Assembly (NCBI GenBank): GCA_964371055.1
Contig: CAYJLF010000016.1
Span: 1-64,000, forward strand
Direction of reading: 5' to 3'
Length of the DNA: 64,000 nt
DNA from: CAYJLF01 sp964371055
GTDB taxonomy: Bacteria; Eisenbacteria; RBG-16-71-46; CAIMUX01
Below, piece by piece: positions 43,585-52,858 of this stretch. Made by a program: the position numbers and the translations under genes. Position 1 is the stretch's first letter. The number at the start of each line of letters is the position of its first letter. A model generated the notes under the pieces. The model was not told the DNA's origin. It was given only the letters and a program-made list of their open reading frames with translations, and searched no databases.

Positions 43585-45249
43585 ATGCTCCGCCGCATCC
43601 GGATCCCGGTGCAGCTCGCCGCCCTGGCTCTCTTTCTCTACCTGCTCGTGCGTACGGTCGGGATCGGAGAGGATCGGCTCGGGTCACCGGTTCGGATCTT
43701 TCTCGAGATCGACCCTCTGGTCGGTCTGACCACCTGGCTCCGCACCGGCGCTCTGCCCGGTCTCCTCGGGCTCTCCCTCGTAACGCTCGCGCTGGCGTTT
43801 CTGCTCGGTCGTTCTTTCTGCGGATGGATCTGCCCGCTCGGCACCCTCAGCCAGATCTCCGGACGTCTAGCCCGCTCCCGGTCCCGGGAGCGACACAAAG
43901 ACCGCAGCCGGCGCGCACAGCTCTGGAAGTACGCGATCCTTCTGGTGGTTCTGGGCGGCGCCGCGAGCGGGGCGCTCTGGACCGGCCTCCTCGATCCGAT
44001 CTGCTTTCTGATCCGCGGCCTGGCCGTGGGAACGGCCCCACTGGCCGAGGTGGTCATCCGAGGCGCGGCAGCGGCGCTCGCCTCCACGCCGGTCTCGGGC
44101 GCGAGCGAGCCCCTCTACCGGTGGGTGCGCGACCACCTCCTCGCCTACCAGCCTCCCGTCTACGAGCAGGGGATGCTGCTCGGGACGCTGCTCCTGTTGC
44201 TCCTCCTGGCCTCGTGGTGGATGCGCCGTTTCTGGTGCCGGATGCTCTGTCCGTTGGGCGCCCTGCTGGGCGCGACCGCCCTCGCCGGGGCGCTGCGTCT
44301 GCATCAGGATGGCGACCGTTGCACCGGCTGCGCGGTCTGCACTTACCACTGCCAGGGAGCAGCCGACCCGGACCTGGTCGGAAGCTGGAAAGCCTCGGAG
44401 TGTTTCGTCTGCGGCAATTGCACCAGCGCCTGCACGCGGAACGGGCTTCGCTTCGGCTTCGAGGCGCCGCGGATCTGGTCCGCCGGGCGGGCGGCCCTCG
44501 CCCGGTGGATCCCGTCGCGAGGGTTGGAGCGTCGCCCCGCGACGACGGCCGTCGAGAGATCCGAAGGCCTCGCCACGACCGACCTGACGCGCCGCGGACT
44601 TCTCGCCGCCGCGATCGTCGGTCTCGCCTCCGGCCCGGCCGCCATCGTCTCGCCGGCCAGGACGCACCCTCCCGGCCGGGTGATTCGTCCGCCGGGAGCG
44701 GGCCCTGAAGATGAGTTTCTCGATCGCTGCGTCCGCTGCGGCGAATGCATGAAGGTCTGCCCGCAGGGCGGACTCCATCCGGCGGCGTTCGAGACGGGGC
44801 TGGCGGGACTCTGGACGCCGGTGCTTCGCCCGCGCCTCGGATACTGCGAGTATCATTGCACCCTTTGTGGACAAGTCTGTCCCACGGGGGCTATACCTCG
44901 CCTCTCTCCTGCCGATAAAGTGAAGTCGGTCCTGGGACTGGCCTGGATCGATCCCGGGCGGTGTTTGCCCTTCGCGTTCGCGGCGCCGTGCATCGTCTGC
45001 GAGGAGCATTGCCCGACTTCGCCGAAGGCGATCCAGCTGACGCCGGCGACGGTACGGACCATCGCCGGCGAGGAACTCCGGGTGCGCCAACCGCGGATCG
45101 ACGCGGCGATGTGCACCGGCTGTGGGATCTGCGAGTACGTCTGCCCGCTCGAGGGATCGGCCGCGGTCCAGGTCGAGGGGGTCGGGCGCACGACGAGGGC
45201 CGGGGCGTTCGAGCAGGGAATCGGGCTGGAGCAGGACCTCGGTCTCTGA
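43585..45249 (+). CDS. NapH-like membrane polyferredoxin
   Basis: A 554-residue membrane-bound iron-sulfur protein. The N-terminal part has several transmembrane helices with the NapH/RnfX-type motifs FCGWICPLGTLSQ and FWCRMLCPLGALLG. It continues with ferredoxin motifs CTGCAVCTYHC and CFVCGNCTSAC, then an internal hydrophobic segment preceded by TRRGLLAAAIVG, and a NapG-like part with CVRCGECMKVC, CTLCGQVC, CIVCEEHC and CTGCGICEYVC. It looks like a NapH-NapG fusion for moving electrons between the quinone pool or cytoplasm and a periplasmic acceptor, probably with the DUF362 protein. Confidence 0.88.
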   Translation: MLRRIRIPVQLAALALFLYLLVRTVGIGEDRLGSPVRIFLEIDPLVGLTTWLRTGALPGLLGLSLVTLALAFLLGRSFCGWICPLGTLSQISGRLARSRSRERHKDRSRRAQLWKYAILLVVLGGAASGALWTGLLDPICFLIRGLAVGTAPLAEVVIRGAAAALASTPVSGASEPLYRWVRDHLLAYQPPVYEQGMLLGTLLLLLLLASWWMRRFWCRMLCPLGALLGATALAGALRLHQDGDRCTGCAVCTYHCQGAADPDLVGSWKASECFVCGNCTSACTRNGLRFGFEAPRIWSAGRAALARWIPSRGLERRPATTAVERSEGLATTDLTRRGLLAAAIVGLASGPAAIVSPARTHPPGRVIRPPGAGPEDEFLDRCVRCGECMKVCPQGGLHPAAFETGLAGLWTPVLRPRLGYCEYHCTLCGQVCPTGAIPRLSPADKVKSVLGLAWIDPGRCLPFAFAAPCIVCEEHCPTSPKAIQLTPATVRTIAGEELRVRQPRIDAAMCTGCGICEYVCPLEGSAAVQVEGVGRTTRAGAFEQGIGLEQDLGL

Positions 45250-45273
45250 GGACACAAAGAGGGAGATTCACCG

Positions 45274-46200
45274 ATGACGGCACCGGAACCGCCTCGCCCG
45301 GAGGAAATCGGGTCGCCGTTCGATCATCGAGAGCTGATCGAGAGTCTCCACGACGGCGTCTACTACGTCGATCGCGACCGGCGCATCCTGCTCTGGAACA
45401 CCGCCGCCGAAGAGATCAGCGGGTGGCCCCGCGAGGCAGTCGTCGGCCGGTTCTGCCAGGACAACATCCTGCGCCATGTCGATGCTGAGGGCCGCATGCT
45501 CTGCCAGGATGGTTGTCCGCTCCTCGCCGTCCTCGCCGATGGCCGGAAGCGGGAGCACCACGTCTACCTCCGCCACCGCGAGGGACATCGGGTGCCGGTC
45601 ACCGTTCGCGTCTCTCCGGTGCACGACGGCCACGGGAATGTCGTCGGGGCGGTCGAGAGTTTCTCGGATGAGACCGGCCGCGAAACCCTGCGCGAAAGGG
45701 TCAAGGAACTGGAGACGCTCGCGCTGCTCGATCCGGTCACCGGGCTCACGAATCGCCGGGGGCTCGAGCACCAGCTCGAGTCGCGACTGGAGGAGTTGCG
45801 TCGCTTCGACTGGCCCTTCGGCGTGCTGCTCGTCGACCTGGACGACTTCAAGATCATCAACGACACGCTCGGCCACGAGGTCGGCGATCGGATGTTGCGG
45901 ATGGTGGCGCGGTCCCTCGGGGCCGGCGCGCGCGGCTTCGATACCGTCGGACGGTGGGGCGGAGATGAGTTCCTCGTCATCGTGGCCAATGTCACTCTGG
46001 AACGCCTGATCCCGATCGGAGAGCGGATCTGTCACCTGGTCGAACGCTCGGAACTGCCCGAGCATCCCGAGTTCCGCATCGCCTGTTCCATCGGCGCGGC
46101 CAGCGCGCACACAGAGGAGGCGGTCTCGGACCTCCTCGCCCGGGCGGACCGGCTCATGTACCGCGCCAAGGGAGCCGGCGGGAACCGCGTGGCCTCGTAG
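45274..46200 (+). CDS. PAS-GGDEF diguanylate cyclase
   Basis: A 308-residue cytoplasmic protein. A PAS domain (about residues 18-145) holds three Cys in FCQDNILRH ... MLCQDGCPLL, a conserved Cys-rich PAS subtype that may bind a metal or redox cofactor. The GGDEF domain (about 150-305) has an intact GRWGGDEF active site, LVDLDDFKIIND and the RADRLMYRAKGAGGN end, so it should make cyclic di-GMP. It follows the polyferredoxin by 24 bases and may report on its redox state. Confidence 0.92.
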   Translation: MTAPEPPRPEEIGSPFDHRELIESLHDGVYYVDRDRRILLWNTAAEEISGWPREAVVGRFCQDNILRHVDAEGRMLCQDGCPLLAVLADGRKREHHVYLRHREGHRVPVTVRVSPVHDGHGNVVGAVESFSDETGRETLRERVKELETLALLDPVTGLTNRRGLEHQLESRLEELRRFDWPFGVLLVDLDDFKIINDTLGHEVGDRMLRMVARSLGAGARGFDTVGRWGGDEFLVIVANVTLERLIPIGERICHLVERSELPEHPEFRIACSIGAASAHTEEAVSDLLARADRLMYRAKGAGGNRVAS

Positions 46201-46216
46201 GCGGACCGGCGAGAGG

Positions 46217-49200
46217 TCAGGCCGCGCGACGATCGGGTTGGGTGTCTCGACTCCGGCCGTGGTGGCCGAACGCCGGGCCCGATGCAGGGCGGCGCCCCAG
46301 GAGGGTGAGCATTCTCTGCACGCTGGCCTGCAGCCGTTGACCCGATTCGTCGTTGCCGTCGTCGGCCCCACAGCGCTGTCGGGCGCGCTCCTCGAGGGAC
46401 TCCGTCGTCCGGGTCAGCTCCTCGATCTCCCTGGCCTCCGCCTCCGTCGTGCGGGCCAGCCGGTCCATGAGTTCGCCCACGGAGTCGGTCTGTCCGGTGA
46501 TCCGCTCGAACCGATCCAGGACACCGGTCTTCAATCCCGCGCCGCTCTGGGCGCTCTTGACCGAGTCGTCGATGAGGGAAGCGGTCTGCTTCGCTGCCTC
46601 CGCGGAGCGGAGGGCGAGGTTCCGCACCTCCTCGGCGACGACGGCGAAGCCGCGCCCGGCCTCCCCGGCGCGCGCCGCTTCCACCGCGGCGTTCAGGGCC
46701 AGCAGATTGGTCTGGAACGCGATCCCGTCGATGGTCTTGACGATGCGGGCGGTGGCATCGGTACTGGACTGGATCTTCTCCAACGCTTCCGCCAGGAGCT
46801 GCATGTCGCGCAATCCTTCGCGCACATCGGTGCGCGTCTGGCCCGCCACGCCCGCGGCCTCCTGGGAGACGGCGGCGCTCTCCCGGAAGTTGGCAACCAG
46901 TTCCGGCAACCTTTCACAGATCTGCCGGTATCCCTGCCTGGCCTCGTCGGACGCGCCATGCTGCGCGCTCCGCGCCGACTCGGTCTCGCGCGCCTGGCGG
47001 GCGATCTCCTGGAGGCTGCCGGTCAGCTGGGCCAGCCGCTCATCCCAGGATCCCGCGACCGACTCGATCGCGACCTGCAGCCGGCCGAACGCTCCCTGGT
47101 GCGTGCCGGTCAGGCGCGCGGTCGTCTCTCCTCTCGCCATGCGTTCTAGGATCTCAGCCGCCGCCGCAATGCTCGCCTCCTGCCGTTCCCACGCTGCGGC
47201 CAGTTCATCCAGGAGTGCCCGGTCGCCAGCCGAAAGCAGATCTCGCTCCGGCGAGGAGCGATCGCTCAGCGGTCCGCCCGACTCCGGGCGGAGCGCCGCA
47301 CGAAATGCGGCATTGGCCCGGCAGAGCTCTCCCAGGGGACGGCGTAGCCCGTCGAGTTCGCCCGCGAAGGGCGTGGTCCGGATCTCGGGGATCGTCCCGG
47401 AGGCCAGAGCTCGCAGGGCATCGATCCCGTGACGGAACGGCGCGGTCCACGTTTCCTGGGCCGCGTTCACCGCCGCCGTGATCTCCTGGAAGCGTCCGGG
47501 GCGCGACCTTGCGTCGAGAGGCTTGGGGAGAATCCCCTGTCGGAGCTGTTCGGCCGAGACGGCGCACGCTTGACTCACATCCTCCAGATGTCGGCCCGCC
47601 AGAGAGAGCGCCGCGTGCAGCCGCCCCCACTCTCCGAACGCAGGTCGGTTCGCTGCCTCCGTCCCGGTTTCGCCGCGCGCCAGGGCCTCGGCCTGCCCCA
47701 CGGCGGCGCGAAGCGATTCATCCTGACGTGCGAGGGCCTCTTCCCAGGAAGTGGCGATGGCGCCGAAGAGCCCGGGATGCCGGCCGCGTTCGATCGCCGG
47801 AGGAGTCGTCCCCTCCACGATCGCCTTTCTTCTGATCTCGGCGTCCCGGTCAAGGGCAAGGAGAGACTCGCGCGCCTGCCCGAGGGCCCGCGCGATGGGG
47901 GCCAGCAAACCCGCGGTGCCAGCGGGGGACGCCGAGGGCGGCGCGCCCTGGGCGAGCGCTTCCGCGTCGTGCGCGAGCTGCTTCACCTGGGACTCGAGAC
48001 GGTCGAAGGACCGGTTCCACGCTTCGGCCTCGGCCCGCAGACGGCCGGTTGAGATAGAGAGATCGAACCGGACGTCGAGGCAGCCGGCCTCCAGCGCGGA
48101 ACGGACTCGTCGGGCCTCGCGAGCCGCCGCCTCCAGCGACTCGATCGATCCGCGGGCGCGCTCGGCCACCGCCCGCCACATCGCCGGCGCATCCGGTAGC
48201 GTCGCGGAGAGATCGCTCGTCGTGAGGCGCTCGTGAAAGTCGATCCACGAGCAAGCGACGGCAACTTCCTGCTCGATCCGCTTCTCCCATGAGGCGATGA
48301 CGGCCTTAGCGAGAGAGGGCAGGTCCCTGCCTTCCGTCGCCGGCCGTGCAAACTGCGTCGCTTCTGTCTCCGGCTCGCGGGACGCGGCGCGCTCCAGCGC
48401 GCTCCAGGCTGCGGTCCAGCGGCGGAGAGCCAGGCCCAGAGGTCGGGTCTCGCCCGGCCACTCCGCGTCGAGCGGGGGCGTCAGATCCCCGCTCTCCCAA
48501 CGATCGAGGAGTGCCTCGACCTCCGCGGTGGGACGGCCGAGGGCATCGAGCCCGCGGTTCATCGACGCCAGCATGGTGCCGAAGGCTCCCGGCCACTCCT
48601 GGGCGTTCGCCCGAGCGGAACTGACTCCTTCGGCCAGGGCGGCGGTGACCCGAGTCACTTCGGCCTCCAGGCCGCGTAACGCCGTTTCCACCTGGTCGCG
48701 GACGATGGAGTCCGGCGGAGGATTCTGCGGACGGGTTGACGGGCCCCGCCACTCTCCCGCGGCGATGCGCTGAAGCCATTCCCGTTCCCGCGTATTGCGC
48801 CCGGCCCAGAGGTCGATGCCCTGGAGCAGGCGGCTCAAGGAGTCCTCTTGTGCCGCGGCGCCGGCCGGCAACTCCCCGGCATGCGAAGCGATCCGCTCGG
48901 CGGCCGACGCGAGCGGTTGGGAGATGCGACGGATCGTGACCCAGACCAGGCCCAGGGCCACGAGGCCGATCCCGCCTGTCAGGATCCACCAGAGCCAGGG
49001 AGAGGCCGGCCCGCTCTGGTGAAAGCTGGCGACGAGCAGGAGAAAGAGCACCGCACCGGGCGCGAGCGCGCCCAGCGTCATGCGCGCGGAGAGGGAGCGA
49101 CGACTGAGGCCCAAAAGGCGACCCTGTTGCGGGAGGCAGAGACCGGCCAGCAGAAGCAGCACACCGAATCCTCCCAAGAGAACATAGGCGAGCTTCGAGC

Positions 49201-49693
49201 GGTCGGCGGTGACGGAGGTCGCGGGGGCGCCCGACTCCTCATGGGAGGCGGGAGGGGTGACCACGGGTGCGGCGGGCGGCGTGGCGGCGGGGAGACGGGG
49301 CGCCGAGACCGGCGCCTCGTTACCGGCCGGTGCGCCCTGGTCGTATCGGAGCGGCATCGGGGTTCTGACCGGCGCGGAAGGACGCGCCGTCGTGCGCGCG
49401 ATCACCATGGGCGCGGAGCGTGAGGAAGCCGGCTCCGCGGTCCGAACCACGCTCTCTTTCGGTCGTTCGTCCAGTCTCGGAGGGTCCACTGAGGGGCTCG
49501 TCGCAGGCTGTGCGGCCTGGGCCGCCGCGATCGAGTCGGCCTGCGCCTGCGCTCGGGCCCGCAACGCCAGAAGCTTTTCCTTCGCGGTCTGCGCCTGCGA
49601 TCCACTCGGGATCAGCGCGGCGGCGATCAGAAGCGCGATGCCCCAGCGGCATCCCGTCCGACCGGGACGGCTCTTCGGGACTCCGTACCCCAT
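46217..49693 (-). CDS. large methyl-accepting chemotaxis-type protein
   Basis: A 1158-residue receptor-like protein. The N-terminus is signal-like (residues 15-35), followed by a Pro/Ala/Thr-rich stretch to about 165 and two or three transmembrane helices (LAYVLLGGFGVLLLLAGLCL, APGAVLFLLLVASF, WLWWILTGGIGLVALGLVWV). A very long run of HAMP-like helical segments (about 270-900) precedes the MCP signalling hairpin, whose tip and flank are AFQTNLLALNAAVEAARAGE and GRGFAVVAEEVRNLA (about 985-1020). No ligand-binding domain or CheR-docking pentapeptide is seen. It is probably in an operon with the upstream beta-barrel gene (31-base gap). Confidence 0.85.
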   Translation of the reverse strand: MGYGVPKSRPGRTGCRWGIALLIAAALIPSGSQAQTAKEKLLALRARAQAQADSIAAAQAAQPATSPSVDPPRLDERPKESVVRTAEPASSRSAPMVIARTTARPSAPVRTPMPLRYDQGAPAGNEAPVSAPRLPAATPPAAPVVTPPASHEESGAPATSVTADRSKLAYVLLGGFGVLLLLAGLCLPQQGRLLGLSRRSLSARMTLGALAPGAVLFLLLVASFHQSGPASPWLWWILTGGIGLVALGLVWVTIRRISQPLASAAERIASHAGELPAGAAAQEDSLSRLLQGIDLWAGRNTREREWLQRIAAGEWRGPSTRPQNPPPDSIVRDQVETALRGLEAEVTRVTAALAEGVSSARANAQEWPGAFGTMLASMNRGLDALGRPTAEVEALLDRWESGDLTPPLDAEWPGETRPLGLALRRWTAAWSALERAASREPETEATQFARPATEGRDLPSLAKAVIASWEKRIEQEVAVACSWIDFHERLTTSDLSATLPDAPAMWRAVAERARGSIESLEAAAREARRVRSALEAGCLDVRFDLSISTGRLRAEAEAWNRSFDRLESQVKQLAHDAEALAQGAPPSASPAGTAGLLAPIARALGQARESLLALDRDAEIRRKAIVEGTTPPAIERGRHPGLFGAIATSWEEALARQDESLRAAVGQAEALARGETGTEAANRPAFGEWGRLHAALSLAGRHLEDVSQACAVSAEQLRQGILPKPLDARSRPGRFQEITAAVNAAQETWTAPFRHGIDALRALASGTIPEIRTTPFAGELDGLRRPLGELCRANAAFRAALRPESGGPLSDRSSPERDLLSAGDRALLDELAAAWERQEASIAAAAEILERMARGETTARLTGTHQGAFGRLQVAIESVAGSWDERLAQLTGSLQEIARQARETESARSAQHGASDEARQGYRQICERLPELVANFRESAAVSQEAAGVAGQTRTDVREGLRDMQLLAEALEKIQSSTDATARIVKTIDGIAFQTNLLALNAAVEAARAGEAGRGFAVVAEEVRNLALRSAEAAKQTASLIDDSVKSAQSGAGLKTGVLDRFERITGQTDSVGELMDRLARTTEAEAREIEELTRTTESLEERARQRCGADDGNDESGQRLQASVQRMLTLLGRRPASGPAFGHHGRSRDTQPDRRAA

Positions 49694-49724
49694 GGTGCTT
49701 CCTCCGGGACGTTGACCGCCGTGT

Positions 49725-50759
49725 TCAGAAGCCCAGACTCGCCACGAGGTAGGGCCGCTCCAGGCGCGGGTTGACGAGATAGGAGACTCCCAGAGACGGC
49801 GCCACGCCGCGTCCAAGGGTCAAAGTCCGCGAGGCGTGCAGACCGAACTCCACCATCTGTGGCATGAAGCTGTCGACGCCGTACCAGCGACTCTGGCCGG
49901 GAGCGACGCCGAGGCTGAGCGCCAGTGTCGTGGGACCTCGCAAGAGCGGCGCAGTGGCGCCGAAGTAGGTAGACCGATCCGGATCGTTGTGGATGTTCTT
50001 CGCCACCAGCAAGCTGATCGGCAACGGCTCCGGCAGTTCGAGGCTCACCGTGGCCTCGAGGACATGCGCGCCCCCGCGGTCGCTCCAATCGAAGTAGGAG
50101 TTCCCGTCCGAAGGGAAGTAGTACGCGCCGACGGATCCCGTCAGAACGCCCGCATCGGTATCCACGCTGCGAGAGAGCGAGAGGTCGAGCTCCGAATAGG
50201 TCGACCCCGTCGTGTCGCCCGCCGCCGGACTGAAGCTGAAACTGCCCCAGGCGCCCACGGTGAATCCGTGCCAGTCGAGTCCGAGCGCGGGCTGCAAGCA
50301 GGGGGAATCGCTGAAGGCGAGGCCGCGCCACACGTACCGGCTGACGATGTCGGTGTGGACCGTCAGCTCGATCGACCTCTCCGGCGAGGCGTCCAGAGAC
50401 GCCGGTGGCGGAACCAGCTCCCCTGCGGGTGCCGCGGCGACGGAGGCCGAGGTCAGGCGGTCCAGGCGGGCCTGGAGTTCGCCCAGCGCCGCGAGCAATT
50501 CCGGGTTGTGACCCGCGGGTGCCCGGGCCGCGAGGAGATCAGCCTCCAGACGCTCAAAGCCGCCCGCGCGCGCCGTGCTCTCCGCGGCAAGGGCCGTGCG
50601 CAGCGAGGTTTCGAGTTCATCGACGATCTGGACGATCTCGTCGAAGGTCTGCCCGGGCGCCGGAGCAGCCCACACCAGACTGATGAGCACGAGAACCAGC
50701 CCCAGGGCGGACCGGTATGGGAGACGGCTGCCGCCCGGGCGGCGAACGAACGGACGCAT
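49725..50759 (-). CDS. outer-membrane beta-barrel protein, TIGR02001-like
   Basis: A 344-residue exported protein. The signal peptide is RSALGLVLVLISLVWAAPAPGQ. A helical, coiled-coil-like stretch (about 38-95) precedes a beta-barrel of alternating strands that starts with the typical DIVSRYVWRGLAFSDSP and ends in Phe (LVASLGF), as outer-membrane porins do. The function is unknown; linkage to the MCP suggests a shared sensory or uptake role. AAGGGGGGGG precedes the ATG. Confidence 0.75.
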   Translation of the reverse strand: MRPFVRRPGGSRLPYRSALGLVLVLISLVWAAPAPGQTFDEIVQIVDELETSLRTALAAESTARAGGFERLEADLLAARAPAGHNPELLAALGELQARLDRLTSASVAAAPAGELVPPPASLDASPERSIELTVHTDIVSRYVWRGLAFSDSPCLQPALGLDWHGFTVGAWGSFSFSPAAGDTTGSTYSELDLSLSRSVDTDAGVLTGSVGAYYFPSDGNSYFDWSDRGGAHVLEATVSLELPEPLPISLLVAKNIHNDPDRSTYFGATAPLLRGPTTLALSLGVAPGQSRWYGVDSFMPQMVEFGLHASRTLTLGRGVAPSLGVSYLVNPRLERPYLVASLGF

Positions 50760-51139
50760 GGTTCCCCCCCCTTTTGTCGTCCCGGCCGACGCCGGTCGTC
50801 GGGAGCGGGGCTCCGGACACGATCCCGGGGCCGGGCATTCGGAGTCCCACGATCAGCAGGCCTGCCGGGGCAAACCGCGAGAGGAGACCCGCTCCCTGGG
50901 CTCAGAATCGGCGGTCGATGGATGCGACTTGAACAATCGTTGGGTTCTGGCACCGGGGGGCCGCCTCCAGAACCAGCAGGGAGAACAGCGGTTCAGGTGA
51001 AGCCGAGGCCCCCGAAGCCGCACGGGGGGTGAGCACAAGCTCGCGCCCCGTCGCCCGCCCCCGGCGGATTTGGTATCCTCCGTGGTCGCTTCGGGAAAAC
51101 CACCAAAGTCCAAGCCGTCGCCACGGCCGGGAGAAGACC
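50760..51139. other. divergent intergenic region
   Basis: 380 bases between the beta-barrel and P5C dehydrogenase genes. It holds the plus-strand TGGTATCCT element and G/C runs next to the minus-strand start. No tRNA, hairpin array or additional convincing gene is seen. Confidence 0.45.
51071..51079 (+). promoter_or_regulatory. extended -10 element of the P5C dehydrogenase gene
   Basis: TGGTATCCT fits the TGnTAnnnT pattern and lies 60 bases before the ATG. Confidence 0.45.
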
Positions 51140-52747
51140 ATGCGCAGACTGTCCGTCGTCAAGCCGCAGAACGAACCGATTCTCGACTACCGCCGGGACG
51201 ACGGCGCCTGGGGGCAGCTCCAGGCCGCGATCGCGGGGCTTCCGCGGGGCTTCGAGGTCCCGATGGTGATCGGAGGACGATCGGTCTACGCCGATCAGAA
51301 GATCGAATCGGTCGACCCGGCCACCGGTCGGGTCTTCTGCGTGGCGCAGAAGGGAACGGTGGAGCATGCGAAGGCGGCGGTCGCGGCCGCGCTCGAGGCC
51401 AAGGAAACCTGGGGCCGACTGCCGATCGAGGCACGCGTGCAGAAGTGGCGCGACCTCGAGTGGATTCTCCTCCAGCGCCGGCACGAGATCATGGCGGTCG
51501 CCTGCGCCGAGTGCGGCTTCACGCCGAATGAACTGATGGGAAGCTGGTCCGAGATGATGGACTTCATCCGGTTCAATCCCTATTGGCTGCTGCAGCTCGC
51601 GGCAGAGTCGATGGGCGACGGCCGACACGAGACGAACCAGATGAACCTCCGCCCGCTCAAGGGCTTCACCGCCGCGATCACGCCGTTCAACTTCCCGGTG
51701 GCGATCGGCTACAACCTGCCGACCGTGATGGCGCTGTGCGGCAACACGGTGGTCTGGAAGCCGGCCAGCGACGCACCCTTGACCTCGTGGATGCTGATGA
51801 AGGCGATCGAGGACGCCGGGTTCCCGCCCGGGGTGATCAACATGATCACCGGCTCCGGCTCGACCATCATGTCGCCGGTCATTGACCATCCCGAACTGAC
51901 CGCGGTCAACTTCACCGGCGGAGTGAACACCGCCCGTTCCATCGCCTCGCGCCTCTACTGCCCCGAACTGGGCCGGCCTCACTTCCCCCGCTTCGTCGCC
52001 GAGACGGGAGGCAAGGACTTCCTCGTGGTCGACCGCGACTGTGAAGTCTGGGACGTGGCCGGTTGCATCATCCACGGAGCCTTCGGGCGGAGCGGCCAGA
52101 AGTGCTCGGCCAACAGCCTGGTGCTGGCCGACCAGCATGTCTGGCCGGAACTGCGCGCCGCGATCGTCGAGCAGATGAAGGGATTCCGCGTCGGCTCTCC
52201 TCTCGACCGCACGACCGACATGGGACCGGTGATCAACCGGGGAGCCTACGACAGCATCGTCGGGTACATCGAGCGAGGCCGGCAGCACCCGGAGGTGCAC
52301 ACCCTCTGGGGCGGCGATCATAGCGCGAAAGAAGGATTCTGGATCCAGCCGACGATCTTCGAGGTCGGCCTCGACGAACACGAGCTGCTGCAGGAAGAGA
52401 TCTTCGGCCCGGTCACCGCCGTGCGCGTGGTCGAGGACGCCGCGCACGCGCTCGGGATCATCCAGAACCACCCCTATCGTCTGACGGGCGCGGTCTGGTC
52501 GCGGAACGAACTCTGGCTGGATCGCTGGGTGCCGGTCTTCAGCGAGTACGCCGGAAACTTCTATATCAACCGCAAGACGAGCGGAGCGATCGTCGACCAG
52601 CAGCCGTTCGGCGGCGACGGCCTCAGCGGCACCAACTACAAGGCCGGCGGCGCCTGGTATCTGCTGCAGTTCGTCAGCCAGGGATCGGTCACGAGGCGCC
52701 ACTGGAGGTGGCTGCAGGATGGGACAATCTGGGGGTGGCGGAAGTAA
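51140..52747 (+). CDS. delta-1-pyrroline-5-carboxylate dehydrogenase
   Basis: A 535-residue aldehyde dehydrogenase oxidising glutamate semialdehyde to glutamate in proline breakdown. The NAD-binding start AAITPFNFPVAIG, catalytic Glu288 (FVAETGGKD) and nucleophile Cys322 (GRSGQKCSA) are all present, and the closing FGGDGLSGTNYKAGG is the P5CDH signature. It is the stand-alone form with no proline dehydrogenase domain or neighbour here. GGGAGAAG precedes the ATG. Confidence 0.92.
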   Translation: MRRLSVVKPQNEPILDYRRDDGAWGQLQAAIAGLPRGFEVPMVIGGRSVYADQKIESVDPATGRVFCVAQKGTVEHAKAAVAAALEAKETWGRLPIEARVQKWRDLEWILLQRRHEIMAVACAECGFTPNELMGSWSEMMDFIRFNPYWLLQLAAESMGDGRHETNQMNLRPLKGFTAAITPFNFPVAIGYNLPTVMALCGNTVVWKPASDAPLTSWMLMKAIEDAGFPPGVINMITGSGSTIMSPVIDHPELTAVNFTGGVNTARSIASRLYCPELGRPHFPRFVAETGGKDFLVVDRDCEVWDVAGCIIHGAFGRSGQKCSANSLVLADQHVWPELRAAIVEQMKGFRVGSPLDRTTDMGPVINRGAYDSIVGYIERGRQHPEVHTLWGGDHSAKEGFWIQPTIFEVGLDEHELLQEEIFGPVTAVRVVEDAAHALGIIQNHPYRLTGAVWSRNELWLDRWVPVFSEYAGNFYINRKTSGAIVDQQPFGGDGLSGTNYKAGGAWYLLQFVSQGSVTRRHWRWLQDGTIWGWRK

Positions 52748-52817
52748 CAAACGGTGGCCGGCCGCTCGGGGCGGGTAGAGGGCGGGGCGTCTTGATCGGC
52801 GGACCACCCCCAGGACG

Positions 52818-52826
52818 TGCTATCAT
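52818..52826 (+). promoter_or_regulatory. extended -10 element of the FG-GAP gene
   Basis: TGCTATCAT fits the TGnTAnnnT pattern and lies 32 bases before the ATG. Confidence 0.45.
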
Positions 52827-52858
52827 CGTCGGGCGTACAGCCAACCGCGGAGGTCGCC

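Noticed and set aside
50900..51000. Possible tRNA in the divergent gap before the P5C dehydrogenase gene
   Set aside because: No cloverleaf with a TTCGANNC-type arm and matching acceptor stem could be found.
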